Assembly (NCBI GenBank): GCA_021802375.1
Contig: JAKAAL010000001.1
Location: 1-32,012 of the forward strand
DNA from: Bacillota bacterium
GTDB lineage: Bacteria > Bacillota_E > Sulfobacillia > Sulfobacillales > Sulfobacillaceae
DNA length: 32,012 bases
Direction: 5' to 3'
Under the pieces are notes generated by a model, which was given only the letters and a program-made list of their open reading frames with translations, searched no databases and was not told the DNA's origin. Made by a program: the position numbers and the translations under genes. Of the stretch, positions 13,827 to 22,299 are shown one piece after another. The stretch's first letter is position 1. Each line of letters begins with the position of its first letter.

Positions 13827-14693
13827 GTGTCGCAACCATCCTACTCTCGCCCTATCTATCGCAGCAAACTACTCTGGCCCGTCTTGCTGATCTTGATGGG
13901 AATCATATTCGGGGCGGGGTTGTCCAATGTCTTTCCAGCTACCGTCGGACCCTATATCCCCGATAGCGAATTCTACGCACTGGGGTCTTTAATCGGGATG
14001 CTTGCCTCCTGGCTCGGTCTCGGAGGGTCTATCCTCTTGGTTCCAGCCTTGCTAAATCTTCCCGGGTCTCCCCTCTCGGCCCATCAGATTACCGGAACTG
14101 GTGCCGTGCAGTCGATGGTGACCGCACTTATGGGATTCTTATCCTATCGCCACCAAAACCTGGTCCAGTGGAGCATATCGTGGCGCATGGCCCTCTTTGG
14201 AAGTCTAGGGGCGGCACTCGGTGCCATCGTCTCCACCCATCTGCACGGCAGCGGAATCGGCTTGGCGTTTAGCGGTGTAAGCCTTCTCGCCGCCCTGAGC
14301 CTTATCTTTCCTAAACAACTCCGAGTTCCAATAAAGGCCGGCAATGCCTTATATGGTGTCACCCTATTAATCGGGATCATGGGAGGCATCACCGGCACCC
14401 CCGGCGCCTTTATTTTAACCCCTATGATGCTCGTCTTTACGGGTCTCCCCCTAAAACAGTGTCTCGGGACCGTATTAGGACCGGTTTTCCTGATGGCACT
14501 CGTCTCCGCGGGAATTAAACTCCATGCCCATCAAATCGCATGGACTCCCACGCTCATGCTCCTGGCAGGCGGTGTTCCCGCCGCTTGGGTTGGCCCTCAG
14601 TTGGCCACCATAACCCCGACCCAATGGCTAAGGTTCGGCCTCATCACCGCGATCCTCGGGGCCACGGCACTAACCATCGCCCATACGGTTTAA
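13827..14693 (+). CDS. Sulfite exporter TauE/SafE family permease
   Basis: Membrane permease of the TauE/SafE (DUF81) family, proposed to move sulfite, sulfoacetate or related organosulfur anions. The 288-aa chain has about eight membrane helices. The family's glycine-rich hairpins appear in both halves: GMLASWLGLGGSILLVPALL and GIMGGITGTPGAFILTPMML, each followed by a P-x-x-x-x-G type loop. The GTG at 13827 is chosen because GAGGTG lies 6 bases upstream; this SD overlaps an upstream in-frame GTG at 13818. Divergent from hemL. A role in sulfur oxyanion export would suit a sulfur-oxidising acidophile, but substrate is unproven. Confidence 0.85.
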   Translation: MSQPSYSRPIYRSKLLWPVLLILMGIIFGAGLSNVFPATVGPYIPDSEFYALGSLIGMLASWLGLGGSILLVPALLNLPGSPLSAHQITGTGAVQSMVTALMGFLSYRHQNLVQWSISWRMALFGSLGAALGAIVSTHLHGSGIGLAFSGVSLLAALSLIFPKQLRVPIKAGNALYGVTLLIGIMGGITGTPGAFILTPMMLVFTGLPLKQCLGTVLGPVFLMALVSAGIKLHAHQIAWTPTLMLLAGGVPAAWVGPQLATITPTQWLRFGLITAILGATALTIAHTV

Positions 14694-14799
14694 AACATAG
14701 CGGGCATGAGGATCAATGACCACCGTGTGTTCGCCTGGAGCGCTCTTGATAAATTCGCGCCTTTGCCGCTTGGCCCCTATCCTAAAAAACCATGCCGCT

Positions 14800-15329
14800 T
14801 CATGAATCAGGCTTGTCCTGGTAGGACAGCAGGTGACATAAGGTCGTCACGCTTTCCGATAGGGTTTGGTACGCGGTATCAATCACAATGTGGGGGCGAT
14901 CCCAGGCTTCGTACGAACGTTTCTCCACGTCCGACCAGTTGGGAAGCACCAGCCCGGGAACGTTCACGACACGAGATGCCACGCGTCGGCGATGCTCGTC
15001 GTGATTTGAGCAAACGACCTCAATCTCAACAAACGAAACAGCCAAAGACTCTGCCACTTCGCGCCATGCCTGACGTGTTATATAAAGAGGATTGACGCTG
15101 TCCGCAACAACGTCGAGACCCAATCGGAGATTCTGCCTTGTGATCTCATAGCCTACGACGTAGCCAGCAGGTCCATCCACGAAAACCCCTGCGTCTCGCA
15201 GGGCCTGTTCGATCACATCTATCCGAACATAGGACGCCTGCAACCGTTGAACAAGTGCGGCCGCAGGGTGGATTTTCCTGTGCCGGGCAATCCGGCGAAA
15301 ATGTAAAGCGCGATGGCCCCCCTTTCCAT
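14800..15329 (-). pseudogene. P-loop kinase-like protein, frameshifted inside the nucleotide-binding region
   Basis: A predicted small-molecule kinase of the AAA/P-loop type (COG0645/zeta-like group), split by a frameshift. From ATG 15329 (GAGGATCC before it) the frame reads MERGAIALYIFAGLPGTGKS, a clear Walker A. Near 15262-15268 the reading moves to another frame, which continues AAALVQRLQASYVRIDVIEQ, then the GYVVGYEITRQNLRLGLDVV and ADSVNPLYITRQAW segments and the end at 14800. Restoring one base after the GKST-L codons joins both halves into about 175 aa. Domain content is otherwise intact, so this is a recent loss or a sequence error. The tail includes a DxxNxxxxR-like lid region (SNHDEHRRRV). 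Confidence 0.75.
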
Positions 15330-15406
15330 GGATCCTCATTGGTTTCGACACCACCTCCTTTAGTGCGCTAGGATACACGCGGCCCTATGCGATATTCGAG
15401 GAAACC

Positions 15407-16138
15407 GTGCACACCAGGACGATCCCCCTCATAGTAAACGCGCAGAACCTAACGACCACAACGTTAACAACCCCCATCACAGGCATCGCTATCGTAGAGG
15501 ATGGCTTTCTCGCTTACCAATCGGGCACCCGTGTCGTCGCCGTGAATTTATCCACCGGACAGCAATCGGAAAAACCCATCCCCAGCCATCGCACCGCTGC
15601 TAACTGGGCGGTCGTGTCTCACGGCATCCAGATTGGTAGCACGCTAGTGCGCCTTCCCGAAATACCCGTCATGCCGGTCCGCACTACGCCGGTAGGATAT
15701 CGATGGTTAGGCCTCTCTTCCAACAACCCCCTCATGGTCATTCCGTCTAACTGGCCCGTGGTGAAGAGCCCTCCCGTCGGTTCATGGACCCGATACGTGG
15801 CCCATAACCCCGCCATGCCGAAGGAGGTCGTAACGGTGGAGTTGAGTGCTTGTCAGGGTTGCGCCTCTCCGGCACCTTTGGGCGGACCCGTCTATGCCCC
15901 GGATGCACCTGTACTGGGGGCCGCTGCTAAAACATTTTCGTGGGTCACCGATCACTTCGTCAGCCAGAAGGTCCTCAAAGCAGGATGGCTTACAACGACG
16001 GATACGGTGGTCTGGCCTTTTGGCAACGGTAAGCTTGTGGTGTCGTGGACGGTTCCGGTCAACCAAAAGACGCCCTTTGCCCAAAGTTTATTGGTGGGAT
16101 GGCGTCTTGGTTCCAACCAGATAGGACCGATCTCATAA
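15407..16138 (+). CDS. Hypothetical protein, 243 aa, beta-rich
   Basis: I do not recognise this protein. It has no signal peptide or membrane segment in the called form. The sequence is rich in Val, Thr, Pro and short strand-like segments (GIAIVEDGFLAYQSGTRVVA, VVAVNLSTGQQ), and Trp recurs. This resembles blades of a beta-propeller or a secreted beta-sandwich, but no repeat is convincing. A Cys-x-x-Cys lies at ELSACQGCASP. Start is GTG with GAGGAAACC upstream. The frame stays open before the GTG without a start codon, so an N-terminal export signal may have been lost. It stands between two minus-strand genes in an accessory island. Confidence 0.55.
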   Translation: MHTRTIPLIVNAQNLTTTTLTTPITGIAIVEDGFLAYQSGTRVVAVNLSTGQQSEKPIPSHRTAANWAVVSHGIQIGSTLVRLPEIPVMPVRTTPVGYRWLGLSSNNPLMVIPSNWPVVKSPPVGSWTRYVAHNPAMPKEVVTVELSACQGCASPAPLGGPVYAPDAPVLGAAAKTFSWVTDHFVSQKVLKAGWLTTTDTVVWPFGNGKLVVSWTVPVNQKTPFAQSLLVGWRLGSNQIGPIS

Positions 16139-16211
16139 GTGATAGCGTTGGTTCGCCGGGACACCCGTAGTCCGGCGTGTGATAGAGGTTAGAGGCCTAC
16201 AATCCAGGCCC

Positions 16212-16252
16212 AAAAGAAAACCGCAACGGCCCTGTGACGGAATCCATTGCGG
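16212..16252 (-). terminator. Rho-independent terminator of spoVT
   Basis: On the minus strand CCGCAATGG (16252-16244) pairs with CCGTTGCGG (16229-16221), nine pairs including one G-T, then TTTTCTTTT. It lies about 32 bp after the spoVT stop. Confidence 0.82.
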
Positions 16253-16283
16253 ACTTTCTCGCTGAAACCCCTCGATGTGCGAG

Positions 16284-16838
16284 CTATTGCTCCATTTGTT
16301 TTGCTAGAAAGCCCGCTGCCGTTTCCGCCAACTTTACTTCCATTTCTCCCATCTTTGCATCGGGCTCGCGACTACAAAGGATAATCGCCCCGATGGGGTC
16401 TCCTTCGGCGATGATGGGCGCAATGACTTCAACTAGGAATTTATCCTCGTCGTCGTCGCCTATGACGCTGCCCTTGGGCTTATGATCCCCACGGTTGTAA
16501 AATAGCGTCTTTCGCTCTTCCATAGATTTTTCGACTAACGCGCCCAACGCCTTGTTGAGAAATTCTTTCTTTGGAGCACCAGCCACCGCAATGACCGCAT
16601 CACGGTCAGCGATCAGGGCAATGTGGCCAATCGCCTCATTGAGAGAATCGGCATACTCCTTCGCGAAATCCCCTAATTCTCCAATCGGCGAGTATTTTTT
16701 CAAAATCACCTCGCCATCCCGGTCGACAAAAATTTCTAAGGGATCCCCTTCACGGATTCGTAAAGTCCTTCGTATTTCTTTAGGAATCACCACGCGCCCC
16801 AGGTCGTCGATCCGGCGCACTATTCCGGTAGCCTTCAC
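16284..16838 (-). CDS. spoVT: Stage V sporulation regulator SpoVT (AbrB/GAF)
   Basis: Transcription factor of the late forespore; in B. subtilis SpoVT tunes sigma-G-dependent genes. Residues 1-50 are an AbrB-type swapped-hairpin DNA-binding domain (MKATGIVRRIDDLGRVVIPK, then EIRRTLRIREGDPLEIFVD). Residues 55-184 form the GAF-like domain (DFAKEYADSLN, IADRDAVIAVAGAPKK, IAEGDPIGAIILCS). The 184-aa length is close to B. subtilis SpoVT. Start is GTG with AAAGGAGGG. Upstream lies a sigma-G-like promoter overlapped by an inverted repeat, and a strong terminator follows, so it is a monocistronic unit here. Confidence 0.96.
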   Translation of the reverse strand: MKATGIVRRIDDLGRVVIPKEIRRTLRIREGDPLEIFVDRDGEVILKKYSPIGELGDFAKEYADSLNEAIGHIALIADRDAVIAVAGAPKKEFLNKALGALVEKSMEERKTLFYNRGDHKPKGSVIGDDDEDKFLVEVIAPIIAEGDPIGAIILCSREPDAKMGEMEVKLAETAAGFLAKQMEQ

Positions 16839-16866
16839 GTTAGACCCTCCTTTCGCTAGCTCTTCA

Positions 16867-16901
16867 GAGGTAGTATATCGGGAGCGCTACCTCTTTATGC
16901 A
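16867..16901 (-). promoter_or_regulatory. Sigma-G-like promoter of spoVT with overlapping inverted repeat
   Basis: Minus-strand TGCATA (16901-16896), 18-bp spacer, TATACTA (16877-16871), close to forespore sigma-G/F promoters. GAGGTAG (16867-16873) and CTACCTC (16887-16893) form a perfect 7-bp inverted repeat across the -10. B. subtilis spoVT is a sigma-G gene; the operator role of the repeat is inference. Confidence 0.55.
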
Positions 16902-16932
16902 TTTTTTCCCGTTTCTGCCCATCGGTACGAGA

Positions 16933-17868
16933 TCACCCGTTTTGATACAACTTAATGTGCGCGCTCTTTTCCAACTGATTAGCCCAGTGTTGAAACGTAA
17001 CCGTCTTCGCACTTTGCATCAACTGAGCCTGAATTTCGGGACGGACCTGACTGTAGGGAATTGAATGGCCCGGTTTTGCCGTTTCCACTTCGATGATAGC
17101 GTAGCCCAAATGGGTGGGGACTATACTATAGTGACCCGGGGCCAGCCCCTGGATTGCCTTGGCCACACTCGCCGGTAACGTCGTGGCCACCCCGAGCTTG
17201 ATCCACCCGAGAGAACCGCCCATGGTGGCCGTTGACGTGTTCTTCGAGTCCCTCCGGGCCAAGGCCGAAAAATTGGCCCCCTTCATGAGTTGGGTTTCAA
17301 TTGACGTGGCATCTTTATGGGTGGACACGACAATCTCCCGCGCTAGTTTCTCATTTGGGGTCACGAATTGGCTACGGTGCGCCCGATAAAACGCGTAGCC
17401 TTGGCCAGATTTCAAGGGCGCCGTATGTTGGGTTACGCGACTAAATGCAGCCTGCAGGACCATCTGGTCGGAAACAAATTGCTGAAATTCTTTAGCGGTG
17501 AGTTGGTGCGTCTTGAGCGATCGCGATAGTCCAGAGGGACCGCCTAACGGCGGCGAAACTTTCGTACTAATGAAATGCGTGGCTTCTCGCCCTGCCATGG
17601 CCGACGAAATCACGTGGTGGCTCAATGCCCAGTCTTTCACCAACGACTGTTGAATCAATTGATGGATTTGCATCCTTTTAGCCGAGGGGTTGCTACTTAG
17701 CGATACCCGGTCGACGACCTCCGTAGACCGTACCGCGACGGCCAAATCTCGTTCTGTCAAGACCTTATTGTTCACGGTCGCCACTTTCGCCGGCCCCGAG
17801 GCCGCATATCCACACCCTCCAAGTAGGCTGACGATGGCCAGCGAACTAGCCGCTTTGCTCCTTCCCAC
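16933..17868 (-). CDS. prsA: Foldase lipoprotein, PrsA/SurA-type peptidyl-prolyl isomerase
   Basis: Extracytoplasmic folding factor anchored by lipid on the outer membrane face. The N-terminus is a lipoprotein signal: two basic residues, a hydrophobic core and lipobox LLGGC with acylated Cys19. A SurA-like N-terminal helical domain follows (about 30-165), with VNNKVLTERDL typical of its start. A parvulin (PpiC) domain spans about residues 168-262 (LAREIVVSTHKDA, GGSLGWIKLG, LAPGHYSIVPTHLGYAIIEV), and then a helical tail. The 311-aa size is normal. GTG start with GGAGGCGACAACAC upstream; the gene overlaps the 3' end of mfd by 23 bp. Orthology to PrsA is by domain layout only. Confidence 0.85.
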   Translation of the reverse strand: MGRSKAASSLAIVSLLGGCGYAASGPAKVATVNNKVLTERDLAVAVRSTEVVDRVSLSSNPSAKRMQIHQLIQQSLVKDWALSHHVISSAMAGREATHFISTKVSPPLGGPSGLSRSLKTHQLTAKEFQQFVSDQMVLQAAFSRVTQHTAPLKSGQGYAFYRAHRSQFVTPNEKLAREIVVSTHKDATSIETQLMKGANFSALARRDSKNTSTATMGGSLGWIKLGVATTLPASVAKAIQGLAPGHYSIVPTHLGYAIIEVETAKPGHSIPYSQVRPEIQAQLMQSAKTVTFQHWANQLEKSAHIKLYQNG

Positions 17869-20800
17869 GTGTTGTCGCCTCCAGCATTATTGTCAGGCCC
17901 TCCAGCATCAAAGCCAGCGCTTGATCCGAAGTCGCCCGGGGAGGTAGCCGAAGCCCTAGTTCAGGAACCTTAAAGGCCCCCGGTAGCAGTCGGCCGGGAA
18001 ATCTCTCGGCTAATCGACTGATGGTATCCGGGCCAACCGGCGTCTCCTGCGAACTTCTAAACGTCACGCGGTCCCGCTTATGGGATATTGACGTCAACCG
18101 TAGTGCCTTCGCAATGACCCGAACCTTGGTCAAACTCGCTAGCGCGTTGACGGACGGCGGCATGGGTCCGAAGCGATCGCCAATTTCGTCAATGAGCTCC
18201 TCCACTTCTTCTAAGCTTTTAGCAGAGACCATTCTCTTATACAGCTCAATTTTATGTCGGGGTTCGGCAATATAAGTTTCTGGTAGATATGCATCGGCAT
18301 CGACCTCAATTGTCGGCTCGATAGCGTCGACGATGGCCTCACCTTTGAGCTCCCGAATGGCTTGCCCTAACATCTCCGTATAGAGGTCGAAACCGACCGA
18401 AGCAATAAATCCATGTTGTTCAGGCCCAAGGAGGTTGCCCGCTCCGCGAATTTCGAGGTCACGCAACGCAATCTGATAGCCGGCTCCCAGTTCGGTGAAT
18501 TCACGAATCGCTTCAAGACGCTTTTCAGCGGCCGGTGTTAAAACTTTGTCGCGCTTAAATGTGAAATAGGCGTAGGCGAGCCGTGGGGAACGCCCGACGC
18601 GACCCCGTAGTTGGTAGAGTTGCGCCAGACCCAATCGATCCGCGTCTTCAACAATAATCGTATTGGCGTTGGGAATATCCAACCCCGATTCAATGATGCT
18701 GGTGGCCACCAGAACGTCATACTCCTGGTCGATAAAACGGGCCATGACTTCTTCAATGCGCTGTTCTTCCATTTGTCCATGAACCACCGCTACCCGTAAA
18801 TCCGGAAACATTTTCATGAGACCCGTCACCGCGTGGTCCATCGCCATGATACGATTTTGCACATAAAACACTTGGCCTCCCCGGTCCACTTCGCGCCGCA
18901 CCGCTTCGCGCACCAGATCCGGGTCGAACTCAACCACCACCGTCTCCACCGGGAGTCTATCCTCCGGCGGCGTTTCGATGAGGCTCATGTCTCGGATACC
19001 CACCATTGCCATATGTAAGGTACGGGGAATGGGGGTCGCCGACAGCGTGATCACATCCACATTTTCTTTGAGCGCTTTTAAGCGCTCTTTATGCGCCACG
19101 CCAAAGCGGTGCTCCTCGTCAATCACTAACAGCCCCAAGTCTTGAAACTTGACGTCCTTCCCCAACAATCGATGGGTGCCAATGAGCAAGTCGATCCGGC
19201 CATGACGGGTATCTTCTACGATCTGCTTTTGCTGCTTGGCCGTACGAAACCGAGATAGCACCTCGACCGTGACCGGATACCCCGCTAAGCGACCCTTGGC
19301 AGTAACGTAATGCTGCTCCGCCAGTAAGGTCGTGGGCACCAAAATGGCTACCTGTTTGCCTCCCATGATGGATTTAAAAGCCGCCCTTAAGGCGACTTCC
19401 GTCTTCCCATACCCCACATCCCCACAGAGCAGGCGGTCCATGGGGCGCCCGCGCTCCATATCCCCCTTAATCTCTCGGATCGAACGCAACTGATCGTTGG
19501 TCTCCTGATATCCAAAGGAGGCCTCGAATTCTTCCTGCCACGGCGTGTCGGGTCCAAAAGCGTGTCCGGGTCGGGCTTCTCGCAAGGCATATAGCTTAAT
19601 TAGCTCTTCTGCCATTTCCCGAACCGAAGCTTTAACCTTATCCTTGACCCGCGACCATTCGCCCCCACCCATTTTCGAAAGCTTGGGTTCCTGGCCTTCG
19701 ATACCTATATACTTTTGAACCAGTCCCAGTTGATCCACGGGCACATAGAGAGTGTCGGCCCCGGCGTATTGCACATGGAGATAGTCTTTGTGCTGATCTT
19801 GGATCTCAAGGGTCTTGATTCCAAGATACCTCCCAATCCCGTGGGTAATATGGACCACAAAATCGCCGGGACGTAAATCTTGAACCCGGGTCGTAGCCCG
19901 CGGCGTTCCGCGGCGAGTATTTTGGGGGCGTATTTCGCGCCCGGTCAATTCGGTTTCACCTAAGAGGGCGAGCCCTAACTCCGGAACAATAAACCCATGC
20001 CCGATTTGCCCGATCAGCATGGCCACCTCGCCAGGCTCACCTAGACCCATCCGACTGGGTAACCCTTGATCGAGAAGTTGCTGTTGCATCAAATGAGCGG
20101 CTTCCTGATCCCGCAAGACGAGGCCCACCCGGAGACGGCTCCGCCGTAGTCGCGTGACCTCGGTCTTCAAGAGATCGATTTGGCCATGAATTCGCGGAGC
20201 GGGGCGCCCCATGAGCTCCACACTCACGCGAGCTGTCTTGCGGGTATGGGGCATGAGGGACAAGCTCACGTCCCCGAAGCCTTTAAGTTCCGTAAAAAAA
20301 ACGCCCTGGGATAAGACGGTTTGAAGCTCCACCGGTAGCAAATCCCCACGCTCTAGCCGTCGCTGTTGTTCGAGCGTATCGTCCTTATCCCGACCTAAGA
20401 GTGCCTCATTAATGCGCGGCCAGTCGTCGTAGATTATCAGGGGTGGTTCAGAAAAAAGCTGGGTCAGGGGTACTAGCGGCCGAAACGCCGCCGCAAAGCG
20501 GTCTACGCCAGGAAAGGCTCGCCCTTCGGATAGATCATGCAGGTAGTGACCAAAACGTTCTTTTGCCTTAATCGCCTTATCAAATTGCCCAATCGCATTC
20601 AAATTGTTAATGACATTCTGGGACTCCATCCCGATCTGCGCCAGTGCCCGGTTCCGCTCCTCAGTAGTCCAGAGCATTTCCCGAGCGGCAGGAATGCTCA
20701 CTTCTGATAACATCTCTTCAGTTCTTTGGCTCGACAAGTTGAATGTTCGTAGGGAATCGATCTCTTCGTCAAACCATTCAATCCTTACGGCGTCTCGTCC

Positions 20801-21355
20801 GGGGGGATAAATATCCAAGATTCCCCCCCGAAGTGCAAACTGACCTTCACCGTCGACCTCCGGAACTCGCTGGTAGCCCAAATTGGCGAGTGCTTGGGAT
20901 GCGGTATCGAGGGGTAGGGTAGCTCCCACCGAAAGACTTAAGTCGGAGACGCGAGGCGGCAGCAGGAGTTGCCGCGCAGCCTCCACCGGTGCCACCAGAA
21001 TTGCCTGGCGATTGGTCTTGATCGCATCTAAAGCCTCGACACGACGGTGGCTCCATTCCGGGCTTTCTGCGGTCACGTCCCCTAAAATTAAGGGACGCGG
21101 GGGGAGAAGATACACCGCATCGTGATCCAGGTATTGACTCAGCTCGGCCTCCATGCGCCGGGCTTCTTGAAACCCCACCGTAATAATGAGGGTTGGCCTT
21201 TTCACATCGCGGGCGAGATTCGCCGCCACAAATGAAGGCATCGCGCCCGATAAGCCGTAAACCTCGCCCGAATGGCCTTTAGTCAGCGCATCGATTAGAT
21301 TTCGATAGGGCGCATACTGCCCCCATAGCACCCCAAGTTCGCGCAGTTGTCCCAC
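17846..21355 (-). CDS. mfd: Transcription-repair coupling factor Mfd
   Basis: DNA translocase that removes RNA polymerase stalled at lesions and recruits UvrA. The domains are in order: UvrB-like N-terminal module (about 20-350), RNA-polymerase-interacting CarD/TudorD domain (about 495-555, LRPGDFVVHITHGIGRYLGI), and the SF2 translocase with Walker A GDVGYGKTE (about 645-653) and DEEHRFG (about 746-752). The second RecA lobe follows (VATSIIESGLDIPNANT, QLRGRVGRS), and last the TRCF C-terminal domain. Length of about 1169 aa is standard. GTG 21355 is chosen because AGGGGGTG ends 9 bases before it; GTG 21367 would lack spacing. Downstream prsA overlaps its end. Confidence 0.97.
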   Translation of the reverse strand: MGQLRELGVLWGQYAPYRNLIDALTKGHSGEVYGLSGAMPSFVAANLARDVKRPTLIITVGFQEARRMEAELSQYLDHDAVYLLPPRPLILGDVTAESPEWSHRRVEALDAIKTNRQAILVAPVEAARQLLLPPRVSDLSLSVGATLPLDTASQALANLGYQRVPEVDGEGQFALRGGILDIYPPGRDAVRIEWFDEEIDSLRTFNLSSQRTEEMLSEVSIPAAREMLWTTEERNRALAQIGMESQNVINNLNAIGQFDKAIKAKERFGHYLHDLSEGRAFPGVDRFAAAFRPLVPLTQLFSEPPLIIYDDWPRINEALLGRDKDDTLEQQRRLERGDLLPVELQTVLSQGVFFTELKGFGDVSLSLMPHTRKTARVSVELMGRPAPRIHGQIDLLKTEVTRLRRSRLRVGLVLRDQEAAHLMQQQLLDQGLPSRMGLGEPGEVAMLIGQIGHGFIVPELGLALLGETELTGREIRPQNTRRGTPRATTRVQDLRPGDFVVHITHGIGRYLGIKTLEIQDQHKDYLHVQYAGADTLYVPVDQLGLVQKYIGIEGQEPKLSKMGGGEWSRVKDKVKASVREMAEELIKLYALREARPGHAFGPDTPWQEEFEASFGYQETNDQLRSIREIKGDMERGRPMDRLLCGDVGYGKTEVALRAAFKSIMGGKQVAILVPTTLLAEQHYVTAKGRLAGYPVTVEVLSRFRTAKQQKQIVEDTRHGRIDLLIGTHRLLGKDVKFQDLGLLVIDEEHRFGVAHKERLKALKENVDVITLSATPIPRTLHMAMVGIRDMSLIETPPEDRLPVETVVVEFDPDLVREAVRREVDRGGQVFYVQNRIMAMDHAVTGLMKMFPDLRVAVVHGQMEEQRIEEVMARFIDQEYDVLVATSIIESGLDIPNANTIIVEDADRLGLAQLYQLRGRVGRSPRLAYAYFTFKRDKVLTPAAEKRLEAIREFTELGAGYQIALRDLEIRGAGNLLGPEQHGFIASVGFDLYTEMLGQAIRELKGEAIVDAIEPTIEVDADAYLPETYIAEPRHKIELYKRMVSAKSLEEVEELIDEIGDRFGPMPPSVNALASLTKVRVIAKALRLTSISHKRDRVTFRSSQETPVGPDTISRLAERFPGRLLPGAFKVPELGLRLPPRATSDQALALMLEGLTIMLEATTRGKEQSG

Positions 21356-21430
21356 CCGAACCGTCACCCCCTAAAATGGCACCACAAACCGCCGAGGACG
21401 TGGTGCTCCCCCCGTTCATACACTTAGACC

Positions 21431-21640
21431 CTAGTTATACCATAGTTCTTCCATCCACGGTACCGGTAAGCAGCGATCACAAAGAATCTTGACCCATACG
21501 GTTTGGTCCGGGGGTCGGACCTCTAATAGTTCGCTTTGTTCCGCATCTGTAAGGTCTTGTAGGCCGAGTTGAGGATCCGACCAGGATCCCTCAAATTGAC
21601 CAATCTGACGATGACAATGACGACATACATACCGCACCAC
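21431..21640 (-). CDS. fin: Anti-sigma-F factor Fin (YabK)
   Basis: Small zinc-ribbon-like protein. B. subtilis Fin binds RNA polymerase/sigma-F and helps the forespore switch from sigma-F to sigma-G. The pattern matches: YVCRHCHRQIGQ near the start, LGLQDLTDAEQSELLE in the middle and VKILCDRCLP at the end, giving two CxxC pairs for metal. I place the start at GTG 21640 (GAGGAAACATTT before it), which puts the first Cys at residue 6 as in Fin; an ATG at 21664 would add eight residues with a poorer SD. Position between pth and mfd is the same as in B. subtilis. Confidence 0.88.
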   Translation of the reverse strand: MVRYVCRHCHRQIGQFEGSWSDPQLGLQDLTDAEQSELLEVRPPDQTVWVKILCDRCLPVPWMEELWYN

Positions 21641-21696
21641 AAATGTTTCCTCGCTTTCGGGCATTTGTGGTGTAGTCTTCCCGAATCAGGATGCTG

Positions 21697-22299
21697 TCAG
21701 TCTCCTGCCTCTCGATTAAACCGATTCATCGCCATCCCGATCCCTTCCGTAAGGGCCAGGGCTACGGCGTTGGTAGCGCGCTCAATGGTGTGGGACAAAA
21801 GATCCCGCTCCGTGTGCGCAAATGAGGTTAACACCCAGTCGATGACGGGAATTTGGGGTGGGGGCCGGTCAATCCCTAGTCGCAATCGGGGGAAATCTTC
21901 GGTCTGAACCGCCCCTATAATGGATTTGAGTCCGTTGTGGCCCCCACTCGATCCGCCTTGACGCAACCGCAACCGGCCCAACGGCAAATCCAAATCGTCT
22001 CCCACCACTAAAAGCTGGCCGGGCCCCATTCGGTGCCAGCGCATCATCGGCCCCACCGCTTGCCCACTTAAATTCATAAAAGTCAAGGGTTTTAACAACC
22101 AAAACCCTTCTCCACGCGCCACCAAGCCAAACCGCGTCTTCTTGAAGGTAAGGTGAAACTCGGCGGCCAGTGCATCGACGACCATAAATCCGACATTATG
22201 TCGGGTATCCGCATACCGATCGCCGGGATTGCCTAACCCGACAATCAACTGGGGCGTGTTTTTATCATTCAAAAAGCTTGGAAACCGACAGATCTTCAT
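21697..22299 (-). CDS. pth: Peptidyl-tRNA hydrolase
   Basis: Cytosolic enzyme that frees tRNA from peptidyl-tRNA dropped by ribosomes (SpoVC in B. subtilis). The core begins LIVGLGNPGDRYADTRHNVG with catalytic His34 and Asn35. The PLTFMNLSGQAV and VVGDDLDLPLGRLRL boxes and the GGSSGGHNGLKSI substrate loop follow. With ATG 22299 the protein has 200 aa and a 16-residue non-conserved leader. This start overlaps the prs coding end by 35 bp, suggesting coupling. A shorter start (TTG near LIVGLGN) would avoid overlap but lacks an SD. Function is certain, start is not. Confidence 0.95.
   Translation of the reverse strand: MKICRFPSFLNDKNTPQLIVGLGNPGDRYADTRHNVGFMVVDALAAEFHLTFKKTRFGLVARGEGFWLLKPLTFMNLSGQAVGPMMRWHRMGPGQLLVVGDDLDLPLGRLRLRQGGSSGGHNGLKSIIGAVQTEDFPRLRLGIDRPPPQIPVIDWVLTSFAHTERDLLSHTIERATNAVALALTEGIGMAMNRFNREAGD

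Noticed and set aside
16139..16200. GC-rich hairpin after the 243-aa gene as a terminator
   Set aside because: CGCCGGGAC/GTCCGGCG has a bulge and no T-run; termination is not supported by sequence alone.
21425..21460. TATAAC -10-like site before mfd
   Set aside because: It falls in the last codons of fin and no matching -35 is present; mfd is more likely read from upstream.
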